Below are positions 33,814 through 45,848 of a stretch of DNA of 64,000 nt, in pieces. The stretch covers positions 7,952,545 to 8,016,544 of the forward strand of contig CM020620.1 of the NCBI GenBank assembly GCA_009829735.1. Direction: 5' to 3'. The notes under the pieces were generated by a model. That model ran no database searches. It was not told where the DNA came from and saw nothing but the letters and a program-made list of their open reading frames with translations. This DNA is from Pyropia yezoensis. Taxonomy: Eukaryota > Rhodophyta > Bangiophyceae > Bangiales > Bangiaceae. Positions within the stretch are counted from its first letter, which is position 1. Every line of letters starts with the position of its first letter. The position numbers and the translations under genes were made by a program.

Positions 33814-36800
33814 TCAGTAGACCTTGGCCCTCAGGATGGCGTAGCCACCCCCAGCGATACTCAACACCCACACGAGCCCCATGCCCATCAGCGTGGTCCA
33901 CACGCCCGGCGTGATGCCGTCCCCCGCTCCGGCTTCTCCCCCAAGGGCGACTCCCCAGGCGGGCGCCAGCACCGCCGTTTCCAGCTCTGCCACCGTCGCC
34001 TTGACCTCCCTCGCCCCCCCCCCGCCCCCACCACGGCCGCCGACCAGCCGCCGCTGAGGAACGCCCCCCGCACACCGGCGGCGTAGCGGAGCGCCACCAG
34101 CACCGCGCCCGTCGCCTCCTCCGCCGCTGGCCGGATGGCCGACGGGCGGAGGTGGAAGCCGTCCTCCCCGCCCTCCCCAGTGGCCGGGCGCATCTCAAAG
34201 GTGGCACTCATCGCGCCGACCGAGTAGGTCCAGTCGGGGAAGATGCCCGACGCCAGGTACAGCCGGTCACTCCCCTTGCCGTACTGGTACACCGCCCCCC
34301 GGGCGGCGGTGACGACGGCGGCAACGTGGCGCCAAAAGGGGTCACTGATGGGGAGCCCCGGCGGCGGCTCGTCGGTGTACGACCACGGCCCGAGGAGGAG
34401 CTGCCCAAAGGCGTGCACGTCCAGGTGCACCGCGGGGGTGGTGGCGAGGACCAGCGCCCGCAGGGCGGCGACTTCGGGCTCGGAAAAGGGGCCCGCGCCA
34501 ATGTACTCACCCGCGCACGGGTCGATGGGCGCCTGGTAGAGGCCCCCCCAGTCGGTGCCCCAGTTGCGGTTGAGGTCCACGCCGACGCAGTCGGGGGCGG
34601 CGCCGTCGTCGCCGGCGCCCCCGTTGGGGTTCCGGTTCTTCCGCCACAGCCGGTCTTCTGCGGTGTGGGCGTAGCCGTCGGGGTTAGTGATGGGGGCGGC
34701 GAGGAGCTCCACGTTTGTGAGGAGCTCGGCAATGCCCCCTAGGGGAAGGGTCGCCGCCAAGCGGCCGGCGGTTCCCCCGGTCGCCGCCGCTGCTGCTCCG
34801 GCCGACGCCGCCGCCGCCGCCGCCGCTTGCACAACGGGGTGGTCCCTCCCCGCCCCTCCTGCGGCCGCGCCCCCCCCGTCACCGTCGGCCGACACCTCGG
34901 CGGCGGCGGCGCGGAGGAACGCCTCGGCAGCGGCGAGCGTCGCCGCCCCCGAAATCCACTCCCGCGCGTGGAGGAGGCCCGTCACCAGCACCCGCCGGGC
35001 GGCGCGGCCGGGCAGCGGCGGCGGAGCGGCGGGGGCGTCCCCCCCACCGCCGCCGCCGCCGTCGGCGTTGCCGCCGCCGTGGCCTTGGACGGTGCTGTTG
35101 CCGCCGCCTTGACCGCCGTTGCCACCGCCGCCGCCACCCACGCGGAGCACCCACAGGGGGCGCCCCTCCACAGACGTGCCGTAATCCTCCACCCGCGCCC
35201 AGCCGGGGTAGGCTGCCGCGAGCGCCGCCGCCCGCCCGGCCAGCGCGGCGGCGTCACGGTAGTCGGCGTAAAAGGTGGTCATTGGCACCATGGCCCCCGC
35301 CGCTGCCGCCGCCGCCGACGACGTGTCATTGCCGTGGTCGCCCGGAGGGGGGAGGGGGGTGGTGGTCGTAGTAGCCGCCGTGGCGGCGGCGCCGGCGGCG
35401 GCGGTGGCGGCGGCAGCCGGGTCGGGCAGGGGCGCCCAAGCGTCTGCCGACCGGGGGCCCCGAGAGGCCGCCGGGGGGGGCGGGGTTGACGGCGCGCTTG
35501 GCGCCGGGTGCATGGCGGGGCCCGCCGCCAAGCGGGCGCCCACGTCGGCCACGACAATGCGCACCGTCACGCCGGGCGTACGGCCGACGGCCGCCACCTG
35601 CGCGGGGGTGAGGAGCAGCGTCAGCGACGGTGGCGGCGACGCGTCGGCGGCAGCCGCCGCCGCCGACGGGGCGGTGCCATTGGCAGCGCCCACCGCCGCC
35701 GCCGCCGCCGCTGCCGCCGCCGACGGCGCCCCGGCACGGGCGGCCTGTGGGTGGCGCGGCGGCCCGTGGGGCGGCCGCCGCCGTCGCCCCGGCGGCAGGC
35801 CCCCCAGCCGCGTGTGCGCAATCGCCGCGGCGGCGGCGGCCGGCAGCGGCCGGTCGCGCGCCGCCCGCAGCGGGTTCTCCTCCCCCCACAGCCGTAACGC
35901 GCAGAGGGCGGCGGCGGCCGACAGCGCCGCCGACCGCGACGCGTGGGTGGCGGCCGCCACCGCCACCAGCGCAATGCCCGTGTAGGGGGGGCGGATGGTG
36001 CACCCGTGGGCGCGGCCGCCGCCACCGCCGCCGCCGCCGCTGCTGCCGCCAGTGGCCCCGGTGGGGAGGGTGGAGGAGGGGGGGGGGGAGGCCGCGCCGG
36101 GGGGGGTGGGTGCCGTGGGGGGGGCCCGGTCGCTGGCCGGCACCTGTGGAGACCGCGGCGGGGAGGGGGGGGAGGGGGGAACCCCCGCGGGGCGGCCGCC
36201 GCCGACGGCGGGGGGGACAGACGCGGCCACGGCGGCCGTCCCGACGGGCACCGCGGGCGCCGTCTCGATGACCGTGTAGACGGGGCCCGCCGTTGCCAAT
36301 GGCACTGGCGGCCGCGACGCGGGCCGTGGCAGCGGCGACGCCGACGGCGGCGGCGGCGGCGGCGGCGGCGGGCGAGGCCGCCCTGGCGCGGCGGTCAGGG
36401 GGTGCCCAGCGGTGGGGGACGGGGGGGGGGGCGCCGCCGCGGTGCCCCCCCCGCCCCCACCCCCCGCGGCGGCGCCGCCGCCCCCACCCCCCGCGCCGTC
36501 TGTCGGTGCTCCGCCCAGAGGGGGTGGTGGGGGCGGTGGCCGCGACGATGCGCGAGGCGGCGCGCTGCCCGCCCCTGGCGGGCCGCCGGGCGCGGCGGTC
36601 ACCGCCACCCAGAGAGAGGTGGCAGCGGGGCGGGCGGGCGGGGAGGGGGACGGGCGGGGGGGGGGGGGGGGGAGCACGGGGGGGGCCCCGCCGCCCCGCC
36701 CCCGCCACCCCCGCCGCCGGGGCGGGGCGGTGCCACCGTGGCGGCGGGTGGGAGGGGCGGGGCGGGGGCAAAGGTGGCGGCGGCGGCGGCGGCGGCGGCG

Positions 36801-37504
36801 GCAGCGGCCAGCCGCCCGTCGGCCCCGACCGGGGTGGGGCGGCTGGACGCCGACGCCAGCGGCGGCGTCGACAGCGACGACAGCGACGGCAGCGACAGCA
36901 GCGACGGCAGCGACGGCAGTGACGGCAGCGGCGCGAGGGGGGAGCTCCCCGGCGGTGGGGCGGGGGAGGAGGATGCCACCGGTGGGACCACCACCCCGCC
37001 GTTATTGCTGCCGCTGCCACCGTCGCCTCTGCCGCCGCCCCCGCCCCCGCCGCTGCTACCGCCGTCGCCAACGTCGCCGCCGCCGCCGTCTGCACTCCCC
37101 GCCGGCGTCGCCACCGCCACCGCCACCGCCGTGGCGGCCGGGGGAGGCGGCGCCCCCCCCCCCGCCGGCACCGCCGACGGTGCCAACCAGAAGAGCGACG
37201 GCGGCAGCCACGACCAGTCTTGCCGCGCAAAGGGCGTGTCGGGGAGGTCCACCGGCAGCACCAGCGGCGTCGCCGTGGCGGGGCCAGCGGCAACGGCTCT
37301 AGTGTCGGTGGCGGTGGCGGCGGGGGAGGCGGCCGCCGTGGCCGCCACCGCCACCACCACTGCCGCCGCCGCCACCACCGCAGACGAGCCAACGAGGCGG
37401 CCACAGCGGGGGGGGATGGGGGCGGGCGACGGCGGCCATGGCTGCCAATGGGCCGGTGGCGGGTGCGACCCGCCGGGGCAGCGGCGGCGTACCAATGACG
37501 CCAT
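33814..37504 (-). CDS. M14 zinc carboxypeptidase (A-like), membrane-anchored, two frame breaks
   Basis: The catalytic domain is complete. It shows the zinc motif HAREW (H and E at 34970-34959), the NPDGYAHT loop, LWRKNRNPN and VDLNRNW (substrate-binding Arg/Asn), the third zinc ligand in LDVHAFGQLLLGPWSY (His at 34413-34415), LYLASGIFPDWTYS, and the catalytic Glu in SATFEMRP (34194-34196). The residue matching Ile255 of carboxypeptidase A appears to be Pro, not Asp, so A-type rather than B-type specificity is likely. Upstream, TPAQVAAVGRTPGVTVRIVV resembles the end of an activation peptide. ATG 37504 gives an N-terminal hydrophobic segment (AVVAAAAVVVAVAATAAA), then a long Pro/Ser/Gly region. 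Frames must change at G17 (36656-36672) and at C10 (34014-34023). With the latter corrected, the protein ends in a membrane helix (TLMGMGLVWVLSIAGGGYAI) and stops at 33814. Total about 1,230 residues. Confidence 0.85.
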
Positions 37505-39037
37505 GGCCCCGGGGGAGGGGGGGGAGAAAGGGAGCGACCCCCCGAGCTCAGACGGCCAACCCGTCAGCGGGGGAAGAAGAAGAGGAGGGGGGCGGGGTGG
37601 AGCGGAGGGGGAAGGGAGGGAGAGGAACGGGAGCCGTGTGAGCCCCCGCCAGCAGCGTGCCGCTCCGTCGCCCGCCTCTGTCGCGGTGGCCCGCAGCCTG
37701 CCAGGCGAGCGACGGCGGGGGAGCGCGACACCCGCCGCTGGCACGCGCGCCGCCACGGGCGGGTGTCGACAGCGCCGACCGCTCCCCCTCCCCCGTGCAC
37801 CCCCACCCACCGCCCGCGCGGCAACCCCCTGCAGGGGGCGGGTGTGCGACCGCGACGGCGGCGGCGACGCCCGCTACGCGCCTGCCAATGACGCGGCTGG
37901 TCACGACAAAAACGACAACAGGACGGCACCCCTCGCGCCCCGGCATACAGAGGGCTGTGCGGGGTTGCATCCGCCGCCTGCTCTTGGCCTCAGCCAGCTC
38001 CCGCCCGCGCCGTGTTCCGCCTCGGCCGTAGATGGCGCGCCGCCCCCGCTCGCCACACCCCTCCGGGGGTCGACAGGCGGACAGGCAGACGCGACGCCGA
38101 CATCCGCGGCGGCGGTAGACCGCGTCAAGCTCCGGAGGGGGGGGGAGGGGGCGGCAGGTGCCACGCACCGGCCAAAGCGCGGCGTCGGAGACCCCCCTCC
38201 GACCTCAACCGCGAACCCCCCCCCCACCCCATCACCCCCCCCCCGCTCCCCAGAGGCGGCGGGTGGCCGCAGCGGAGCGTGCCCCAGCGCGACCGCTCCA
38301 GACCAACCGACAATCACTGCCAACCGGCGGCGGGGGCGGTGTCGATGGCGGCAGTGTCGATAGCGGTGGCCACAAAAAAACGGCGGTGCGATACCCACCA
38401 GGAGGGAGCAGGGAGACGGCAGCAATGAGGAAGTTAGGACGCCGCCCACGTGGGGCACCCACCAGCGGTAGCGGTCGTGGTAGAGTGGTAGGAAGAGGGG
38501 AGGGGAGGGAGTGGGGTAGAAAGTGCGCTGGGTGGCGGCCGCTCGTGGCAGGGGACGCGGCCGCGGCGACCGCGTTGCGGCCGGGCGTGCGGGTGTGGTC
38601 GCCCCGCGAAAGCCTCACCACAGCACCCCGTTTCGAAATCAGCGGGGTAAATTAATACATGATCGGGGGAAACATACCGTACAGTGGTTGTTTTAGGACA
38701 TATTTACCTCTTCACGAGATAAATTCCACTCCGCTCGCCTGTGGCCGCCAGGTGGTGGGTCAGTCAACACTCCTTCCACTGCCCGGCGAAATTATTGGCA
38801 TCCAGCATTCCTGTGGACCTTTTACGCAGAAATGCAAGTGGTCGCGTCGCTCCGTACGGCCCCCCCCTGGATCCCTCAACACGTCAGTCACCCAGCCTTC
38901 ACTACGTCCTCCTTCACCCCCCGTCCTGTCGAACCATGCCACCCTCCCTTGCCCCCTTCACCGCCCCCCCCCCCCCCCTCCCCCGTCTCGTCCCCTCGCC
39001 ACCCTTCCTCTCCCCATCTCTCCTAGTGTTGCCTGCC
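37505..39037. other. Intergenic upstream of the carboxypeptidase
   Basis: GC-rich to 38640, then an AT-rich island (38640-38740: AAATTAATACATGAT, TTTAGGACATATTTACC). No supported gene; open frames on both strands are composition artefacts. Confidence 0.45.
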
Positions 39038-40285
39038 ATGGGCTCCTTTCGCCTCTCACCTTTGTGCACGGCGCCTTTTGGCCAGCTCGCGCGCACGGCT
39101 GGGCCGTCGGCGTCCATGGGTCTGCCCGCCGCATTGCACGAGGCGGACCGCGGCCTTGGCGAGGCAACCCCTGGTGGTAAGCTGAAATGGGGGGGGGGGG
39201 GGGGGAGTGGGTAGGACCGATCGGCCACCCCCTTCGCCGCTGTCGCCGCCGCCGCCTCTGCCACCACTGCCGCGACCACACCGCCCATGTCACTGGGGGG
39301 AGAGGATCTCCGTGTGGAGGCACCTGCGGACGCCCGCCGCAGCCTTGTCGCTGGCGCCCCCTCCTTGCCTGAAGCCTCTCTTGCCCCCCCGTGTCTTTCG
39401 CTTCTTGCGCGCTGCTCGCCCGCCGTTTCTGTCCTTCACCCCTCCTCCCCCACCACGCCTCATTTCCCCACTTTGCAGGCCACATCTTCATCTACCTCGG
39501 CTACCTCGGCGCGTCCCGGCCATCATGCGTACCGCCCCCCCCCCCTGTATCACCGGTGCCGTCTGCGTGCTGCCGTCGCCGCCTTTTTTGTGGGAGTGGG
39601 CCGCCAGCGGCAACCGCTGCAGCAGCGGCGTCAGCGGCGACGTTCGATGAGGTGACCGCGGCTGGGGGGAGCTGACTGGTCTGTGTAGCCCGGGGGGTTA
39701 GGGATGAGCGGCTGGCGGGTGGTAGTGGTGTCGAGCGGGGCGGGGGGGGGTGAAGGGAGGGCCCGCAGCGCCGCGCTGATGGCATGCGGACGAGGCTGCC
39801 GAGGGGAGAGTTGCACGCCATGGGGGGGACCGTGCCTGCTTGCTCATGCTGAGGACAGGCTCTGCCTCTCTTGTTTGGCTCGTCCAAGTTGTCTGTTGCT
39901 CTCCTTTCTGCTGTGCTTTTGTCCTTTCTCTTGCTGTGATGTGTCAGTTTTGGCAGCCCTCCCCGCTCCTATGGATTTGGCGCACCATGCCCACCTCATC
40001 GTGCACGCTCGCGCAATATGGTAAGGATGCCTCGAGACCTGCGGGTGTGGCGTGTACAGGGGGTGTGACGGTGGGTATGTGGGCGCTGGGGGGTAACGAC
40101 GTTGTCTTTGTTCTGAAACGATGAGGTGACACTGACCTACTTTGCTGTCGGTCACTTTCTCGTCGTGCGCATGCATTCGTTCCGTTTCCCGTCTTGGTCT
40201 GGCTCCTCTTGTCACTTCGTAGTGCTCGTGTAGTTCTTTGTCCAGTACCACAAGGCATGCTGGGCGGTCAGGGAGGGCGGGGTGA
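39038..40285 (+). CDS. Candidate small spliced gene, product unidentified
   Basis: Exon 1 (39038-39176) reads MGSFRLSPLCTAPFGQLART, then SASMGLPAALHEADRGLGEA. It joins in phase to an exon from 39479 reading GHIFIYLGYLGASRPSC, which is open to 39675. A further exon at 39948-40020 is strongly bounded; one frame reads LAALPAPMDLAHHAHLIVHA. The last exon would stop at 40283-40285, just before an AATAAA. The donor that would link exon 2 to exon 3 is uncertain (GAG|GTGACC near 39652 is possible), so the full protein is not resolved. The short length, basic N terminus and hydrophobic IFIYLGYLGA suggest a small organelle membrane protein, but I recognise no family. Confidence 0.3.
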
Positions 40286-40298
40286 AGTGCAGAGAACA

Positions 40299-40304
40299 AA
40301 TAAA
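40299..40304 (+). terminator. Putative polyadenylation signal AATAAA
   Basis: Lies 13 bases after a possible stop codon of the candidate spliced gene. Confidence 0.35.
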
Positions 40305-41251
40305 AACTCGCAGGAAAAACCACAAACACACGCTTGCGACCAAAGACACGAGGTACACTTGGGCGCAGGTGCCCGTATTTTGTTTGCCCCACGAGCACGA
40401 TGTCGCTCATACACATTTCCGACTATCCAGTCGCGACATCTGCTCAGCTTTGCAGAAAACATCACAAACGTCAATCCCGAAACAGTATGCTCTCACGGAA
40501 TAATATAAATTCGCGTAACATATATTCGGCGGACCCGTCGGATAAACTATTGGGGTGCTGTGACCGTGGCAGCCGCCGCGGGGGGCGCCGTAGCTCATGG
40601 GGGGCACTCACCGCCGCGGGGAGGGGAAGGGGGAGGGGGAAGGGTGGCAGCCCTGCCATCCCCTCCCCTGCCAGACAGTCCCGCGGCGGAGAACGGGCGC
40701 GGAAATTTATGCGCGCCGCACTGGCATTCCGTGGAACAATCACTACAGGCGGTCGGTGGTACGTAGGGCCCCCCCACCATGTTTAGCATGTTGGGGAAAA
40801 GGACAAGGTGACGAGGAGGCGGGGGGGGGGGGAACGCCACCGTGGCGCCACCGTGGCAGACGTCGTGCGGTCTGCGTGGGCAGGAGGAAGCGCTGGGAGT
40901 ATGGGGTCTATGTTTGAATACAAGACCTTTTCGAGCATATTTGAAAGTGCAACGACGATCCCAGCACATCGGACCGACCGCCCCCTTACCCAATCATGAC
41001 ACGCCGTACGATTGCATTCAATCTCTATCGACCGCTCCACCCCCATCTGGCCGGTGCTGACGCCACCCCCCAACGCAACGCCCGCCCCCGCACAGACGTT
41101 CTGCGCCGGTGCTCGCTGGCCGCGCACGACAGCGTCCTTAGCGTCTCCACCCACCTTGCTCACCACCCCAACATCTTTCGCCAGTGCCTTTGTGTCGCCC
41201 GTCTCCCCCTCCCTTGCTGCAGCGGCGCGGGCCTGGTGGGGTGTGGCACCC
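40305..41251. other. Intergenic upstream of the SEL1L gene, includes an AT-rich island
   Basis: 40490-40550 is unusually AT-rich (AATAATATAAATTCGCG, AACATATATTC). Open frames extending 240 bases upstream of the SEL1L ATG start only at non-ATG codons and are treated as leader sequence. Confidence 0.45.
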
Positions 41252-41576
41252 ATGGCGGCGCCCCCGCGATGGCGCCGGCGGCGGCGCGCCGGCGGCGGCA
41301 CGCCCGCCGCCATAGCCGTGGCGGTGGTGGTGGGCGCGCTGCTCGCTGGCGGCTGGGCCACCGCCGCGGCGGCGGCGGTGGCAACGGCGGCGGCGGCAGA
41401 ATCGACGAGCACCGCAAGCACCCCCACCACCTCCACCGCCACCACCGCCCCCACCACCGCTTCCCCATTGGCGGCGACCGCCACCGCACCGGCGGCGGCG
41501 GCTTCGGAGGTGCCCACCACGCGCCATTCGCCGGCGGCGGCAGCCGCCGCGCCAGGCATTGTGGCGGTGACAGCGC

Positions 41577-41610
<34 letters not shown>

Positions 41611-44600
41611 TGCCGCCCATCATGACGGGGCGGCTGCGGCGGTCACGCCCGCGAGCGATGAGGGGGAAGGAGTTCCGCCCCGCGCGGACGGGGCCACTGC
41701 ATCGACTGAGGGGGGGGCGCAGCCGGCTGCGGCGGCACCATCTACAGACGTGATGGTGGCGGCGGCGGCGGCGGCGGCGGCGGTGGCGTCGGCAGTGCCC
41801 GCAACGGGCGGCGCGGGCGGGACCCCCTCCCGGGCGGACGGCGAGGCGGACGACCCAGCAGCGGACGAGCTCGACGACGTGGCGCGGGGCGTCGAGGCGT
41901 TGCGCGAGGCGATCCGCGCCGAGGCGGTCGAGGCAGGGCTACCGCCGCCAGAGGGGGGGGATACCCTCGCCAGTGGCCGTCCCCCCCTAGTGGCGGCCTC
42001 GACCGGGGATGACGACAGCGGTGGTGGCGGCGGCTTTGATGGGGTCGGCGGTGACGGCAGCGGCGACGTCGGCGACGTGCGGCCGGTGGGTGAGACGCCC
42101 GCGTCCCCCCTCGCCGGCGCCTCTCCTGGCCCTGACCACGCGGCCGCCACCCTTAACGACGCCATCCCCGATGTAGCTATCGGCGGCGGACCGGGCGGGG
42201 TGATGGCCCTCCTGGGGCGCTCCCTGCCCTACCCCGCCTTGTTGCGCCTTCGGCTGCCGCTTTCCCGTGGGCGCCCACACGGCGGTGACGGCGATGGGGG
42301 CGGGGACGGCGACGGCGGTGAGGGGTCCCTTGTTGACGTGGTGTTTGTGGTGGAGGAAGGCGGCGTTGTGCGTGACGCGACCGACTCGGACGACCCGTCG
42401 TCGTCGTCTGAGGGGGACGCCACTGAGGTCGACGCCCCGTGGGCGAGCTTGGACGACAGGGATCTGTTGGTGGCCGTCCCGTCAAATGTGCTGACGCACG
42501 CGGACCTCGCGTCTGTGGCTGTGAGGGTGGGCGGTCGCACCTTTGAGCCGGTCCATCTAGACGCGCTGCTGCCAGACTGGGCGTCGGCGGTGGCGGCGGC
42601 AGAAGGGGACAGTACGGGTGCAGACGGGAATGACGAGGAGTCGGGGAGGGATGGCGGCGGTGGCGCGGGTGACCGCGTCGATCCCAGCGAACTGCGTGGA
42701 GGTGTCGACGGCAGCTCCAGCGGCGGCAATGGTCGTATGCTGTTTGGTGTGCCGCGCCTGCTTCGCGTGGTGGACCCCGTGGCCGAAGCAGCCGCCCGTC
42801 ACGTGCTGCGCGCGGAGGAGCTGTGGGACAGCGGCCAGGACTATCCCGGTGCGGTGGAAGAGTTCGCTTCGGCTGCCGAGCTGGGCTCCCCAGGCGCGGC
42901 CACCAGCCTGGCCGCCGTCCTTCTGGCTGGCGTCACCGCACCCGCGGGTTCGACTGGCGTTGGGGGGACCGCGTTTTCTTCAGGGCCATCCTTCTTGGTC
43001 CGCCGCGACCTCCGCCGCGCGACGGCTCTGCTGGTCAACGCAACGGCACGGACGGGGCACGCAGACGCGCACGCGCTGCTTGGTCTGGTCTACGCCGCCG
43101 GCCTGGACGTTGGACCCGAAACCACGGACACCGACGTCTCGCCCGCCGGTGCACCTCCGGCGCGGGTACCCCGTTCCGCCCTCGCTGTCATGCACTGGTC
43201 AGTTGCCGCGGCGTCTGGCAACCCGCTGGCGCAGATGGCGCTCGCAAGCCGCCACCTCCACGGTGTGGATGTGCCGCAGTCCTGCGATGCCGCTGCCGAC
43301 CTCTACGCTGCTGCCGCTCGGACGGTCGTCACAGACTACCTGCCGTCGTGGAACGCGCCGCCTCAGCCACCGCTGCCCAAGCACCTCCACGTCAGCGAGA
43401 GGGTACGGCTGACTGAGGCGGAAGCCCGCTCCGCTGCATCGGGTGGCGGCAGCTTTCGTGATCGCCTGTCCGAGGAGGACGAAATCGTTGCCTACTACTC
43501 TCACGCCGCCGCGCACGGTGACGAGGCGGCACTCGTACACTTGGCGGCCATGGCGCTGGCGGGTGTCCATGGGGTACCCCAGGATGAAGCGCGCGCCGCG
43601 GAGCTGCTTGGCCGTGCTGCGGCGGGCGGGTCGGCCGAAGCGGCCGCTCGACTGGGTCTCCTCCATCTGACGCAGGGCAAGAATGACAGTGCGCTGGTGT
43701 ACCTACTCGAGGCTGACGACAAGGGGCACTCGCTAGGCAGTTTGGGTGTCGGCTTGGCTTACCTGCATGGTTTGTATCAGGGGGAGCCGCCTGTGTTCGT
43801 CACGGAGGGCGCGCCGGCTGCTGCCACGGCGCCATCTGTTATGGATACCGTGGACGCCGACGCGGCCGATTCTGAAGCAGAGGATGCGGCGGCAGGGGCG
43901 ACCAAAGCAGATGCTCTGTCCGACTGGATGGACGCACAGGCTGTCAAATACCTTAAGAAGGCGGCGGACATGCTCCAGCCCGACGCCAACTACATCCTCT
44001 CGCAGCTGTACCGTGACGGTCGGGGCGTGAAACCGGACCCGGCGGAGCGGTACCGGTACCTTCAGACGGCGTCTACTTTCCATGACCTGCGGGCCACCTA
44101 TGAGCTAGGTCTGGTGGTCCTTCGCGGCGAGCCGCCCTCGCCCCGCGACTGCGGAGTGGCGGTCAAGTTGCTTAAGCGCGTTGCAGAGGAGGGCGAATGG
44201 AACAGCGTGTTGGGTCTAGCGCTCGACGCTCTCGACGCGGGGGACGTCGGGGGGGGGCTCTACCGCTACATCCAGGCCGCACATGCGGGGATTGAGCTGG
44301 CCCAGTACAACGCGGGGCTGCTCTACGAGTTGGGCTTTGTTGTGGACGATGAGGAGCGGGCGGCGGCGGCGGCGCGGAGGAGGCGGGCGGGGGGCGACTC
44401 GTCACCTGCGTCACCGCCTGCTGCCGCGGTGGCCGACACTGAAAGCAAGCCCGACGGGGTCGACTCGTGGACAGCATCGACGACAGCCTCAGGAGCGACT
44501 GACGATCGTGAGGGCGATGACGGGCCTGCTCTCGAAGGCGGGGACAGTGGCGGCGCGCCCCGGACGGCCGCGCCAGTGCCGGTGACGACCGGACCCAGTA

Positions 44601-45364
44601 GCGTGTCCACCGCCCCCGTTCCGACGGAGCTGTCCCCTGTCCGCTCTCCTGCTCCTCAACACGATGATCTTGTCGACCGCGCCATGCGGCTTTACCACCT
44701 GTCGGCATTACAGGGCCACGCCGATTCCCTCCTTCGCATTGGGGACCTGTCGTATACGGTGCTGCGAGACTACGCTGCCGCATCAGTGGCTTATGAGCGG
44801 GCCGGCAAGATGGGCTCTGCTGAGGCGATGTTCAATTTGGGCCTCATGTACGCGCGAGGTATTGTTGGTGAGGCGCCCGACTATGCGCTGGCCAAGCGGT
44901 ACTTGGACATCGCGCGTACTGCCCACGTTGACGCGGTCCTCCCGGCCTCGCTCGCGGTGTGGGTGCTGCGGCAGGTGACGACCATGCGGTCGGCCGTGGC
45001 TGCGCTGCGCACCGCGGGGAGGCGGCTGGTTGCCCTGCGGGATCGCCTCCTGCGTGGTTGGCCAGCGGCGGGTGTACCAGCGGCAGGCGGGGGGAATGAA
45101 CGCGGGGGGGGCGCTGCTGGCGCCAGCGGGCCGCGGGTGCTCACGTGGGAGAACGCGGACATGCTGTTGGTGGGGCCGCTAGCCGCCCTGCTGGCGGGCC
45201 TCGTCCTCGAGCGCCAGCGTCGGATCCTGGCACGACAGCGCCGTGGTCGCGATGCGGAAGCCGCAGGCCGGGGTGGGGAAGAACGGGAAGGCCAGCGCCC
45301 TCCTGTGGCTGGGGTGGCTGACGGGGCTGCAGGTGGCGGGTTGAGAAGACGTGCTGTGCCGTAG
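41252..45364 (+). CDS. SEL1L: SEL1L/HRD3-like ERAD receptor with Sel1 repeats
   Basis: 1,370 residues, single exon. ATG 41252 (CACCCATGGC) is chosen because it gives an ER signal peptide: Arg-rich start, then AAIAVAVVVGALLAGGWATA. The first 500 residues are Ala/Ser/Gly/acid-rich. From about residue 505 come Sel1 repeats: EEFASAAELGSPGAATSLAA, HADAHALLGLVYAAG, EIVAYYSHAAAHGDEAALVH, AQYNAGLLYELGFVVDDEE, YERAGKMGSAEAMFNLGLMY. A single C-terminal helix (ADMLLVGPLAALLAGLVLE, about residue 1300) is followed by a basic tail. Signal peptide, luminal Sel1 repeats and one C-terminal membrane span is the layout of HRD3/SEL1L. That protein binds misfolded proteins and stabilises the HRD1 ubiquitin ligase in the ER membrane. 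The long N-terminal insertion and a Gly/Ser/Pro spacer between repeats are lineage-specific. Other Sel1 proteins are less likely because of the membrane span. Confidence 0.88.
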
Positions 45365-45848
45365 GGGCCGGTTTGAGTGAGTGGCGCGACGTCAATGAAT
45401 GAGGGGTGGGCAGCATGTGCGAAGAGGCAGCACGAACCGTGCAGGAGGTGCACAGCACGTGTGGGCATGAGGGGGTTGTCGACTCCCCGTCCCGACTCTC
45501 CGTCCCATGAGGTGGTGCGAGAGAATGGGTCACCCCTGCCTCGCATGACGAGCCGCCGTCTGTCCGGTCAGGGCAAGCGAAGCAACCATGGATGGGAAGG
45601 GGCTGCCTCTCCATTTGGTTCCTTCATGAGGCAGGCGACCGTGGGACGCTGGGGCCAAGGACTTCAAGCGCGCATAAAGGGCAAGAAGAGGGGCAGCCCA
45701 CCAGAAGCAACAAGTACAAAAAAAAACGGCAGTTTTTAAGTGGTCACCACAAGCAGAGGAAGGAGTCCCACCGGAAAAAGAGCGACAACGCCGCCACCGT
45801 CTGGCCGACATGAACAGCCGGCACTGCCGCGACGCTACACACCGCACC
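45365..45848. other. Intergenic between convergent genes
   Basis: Presumed 3' untranslated regions of the SEL1L gene (+) and of the 76-residue membrane protein (-). No gene seen. Confidence 0.5.

Larger units (their letters stand above)
38950..40304 (+). other. Transcript candidate region defined by splice signals
   Basis: Signals in order: ATG 39038; 5' splice site CTGGTG|GTAAGC at 39176; pyrimidine tract and TTTGCAG| at 39478; long pyrimidine tract and TGTGTCAG| at 39947; CAATATG|GTAAGG at 40020; pyrimidine tract with CTTCGTAG| at 40222 or TTGTCCAG| at 40245; AATAAA at 40299. The set is what one multi-exon gene on the plus strand would show. The protein part is described separately. Confidence 0.4.
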
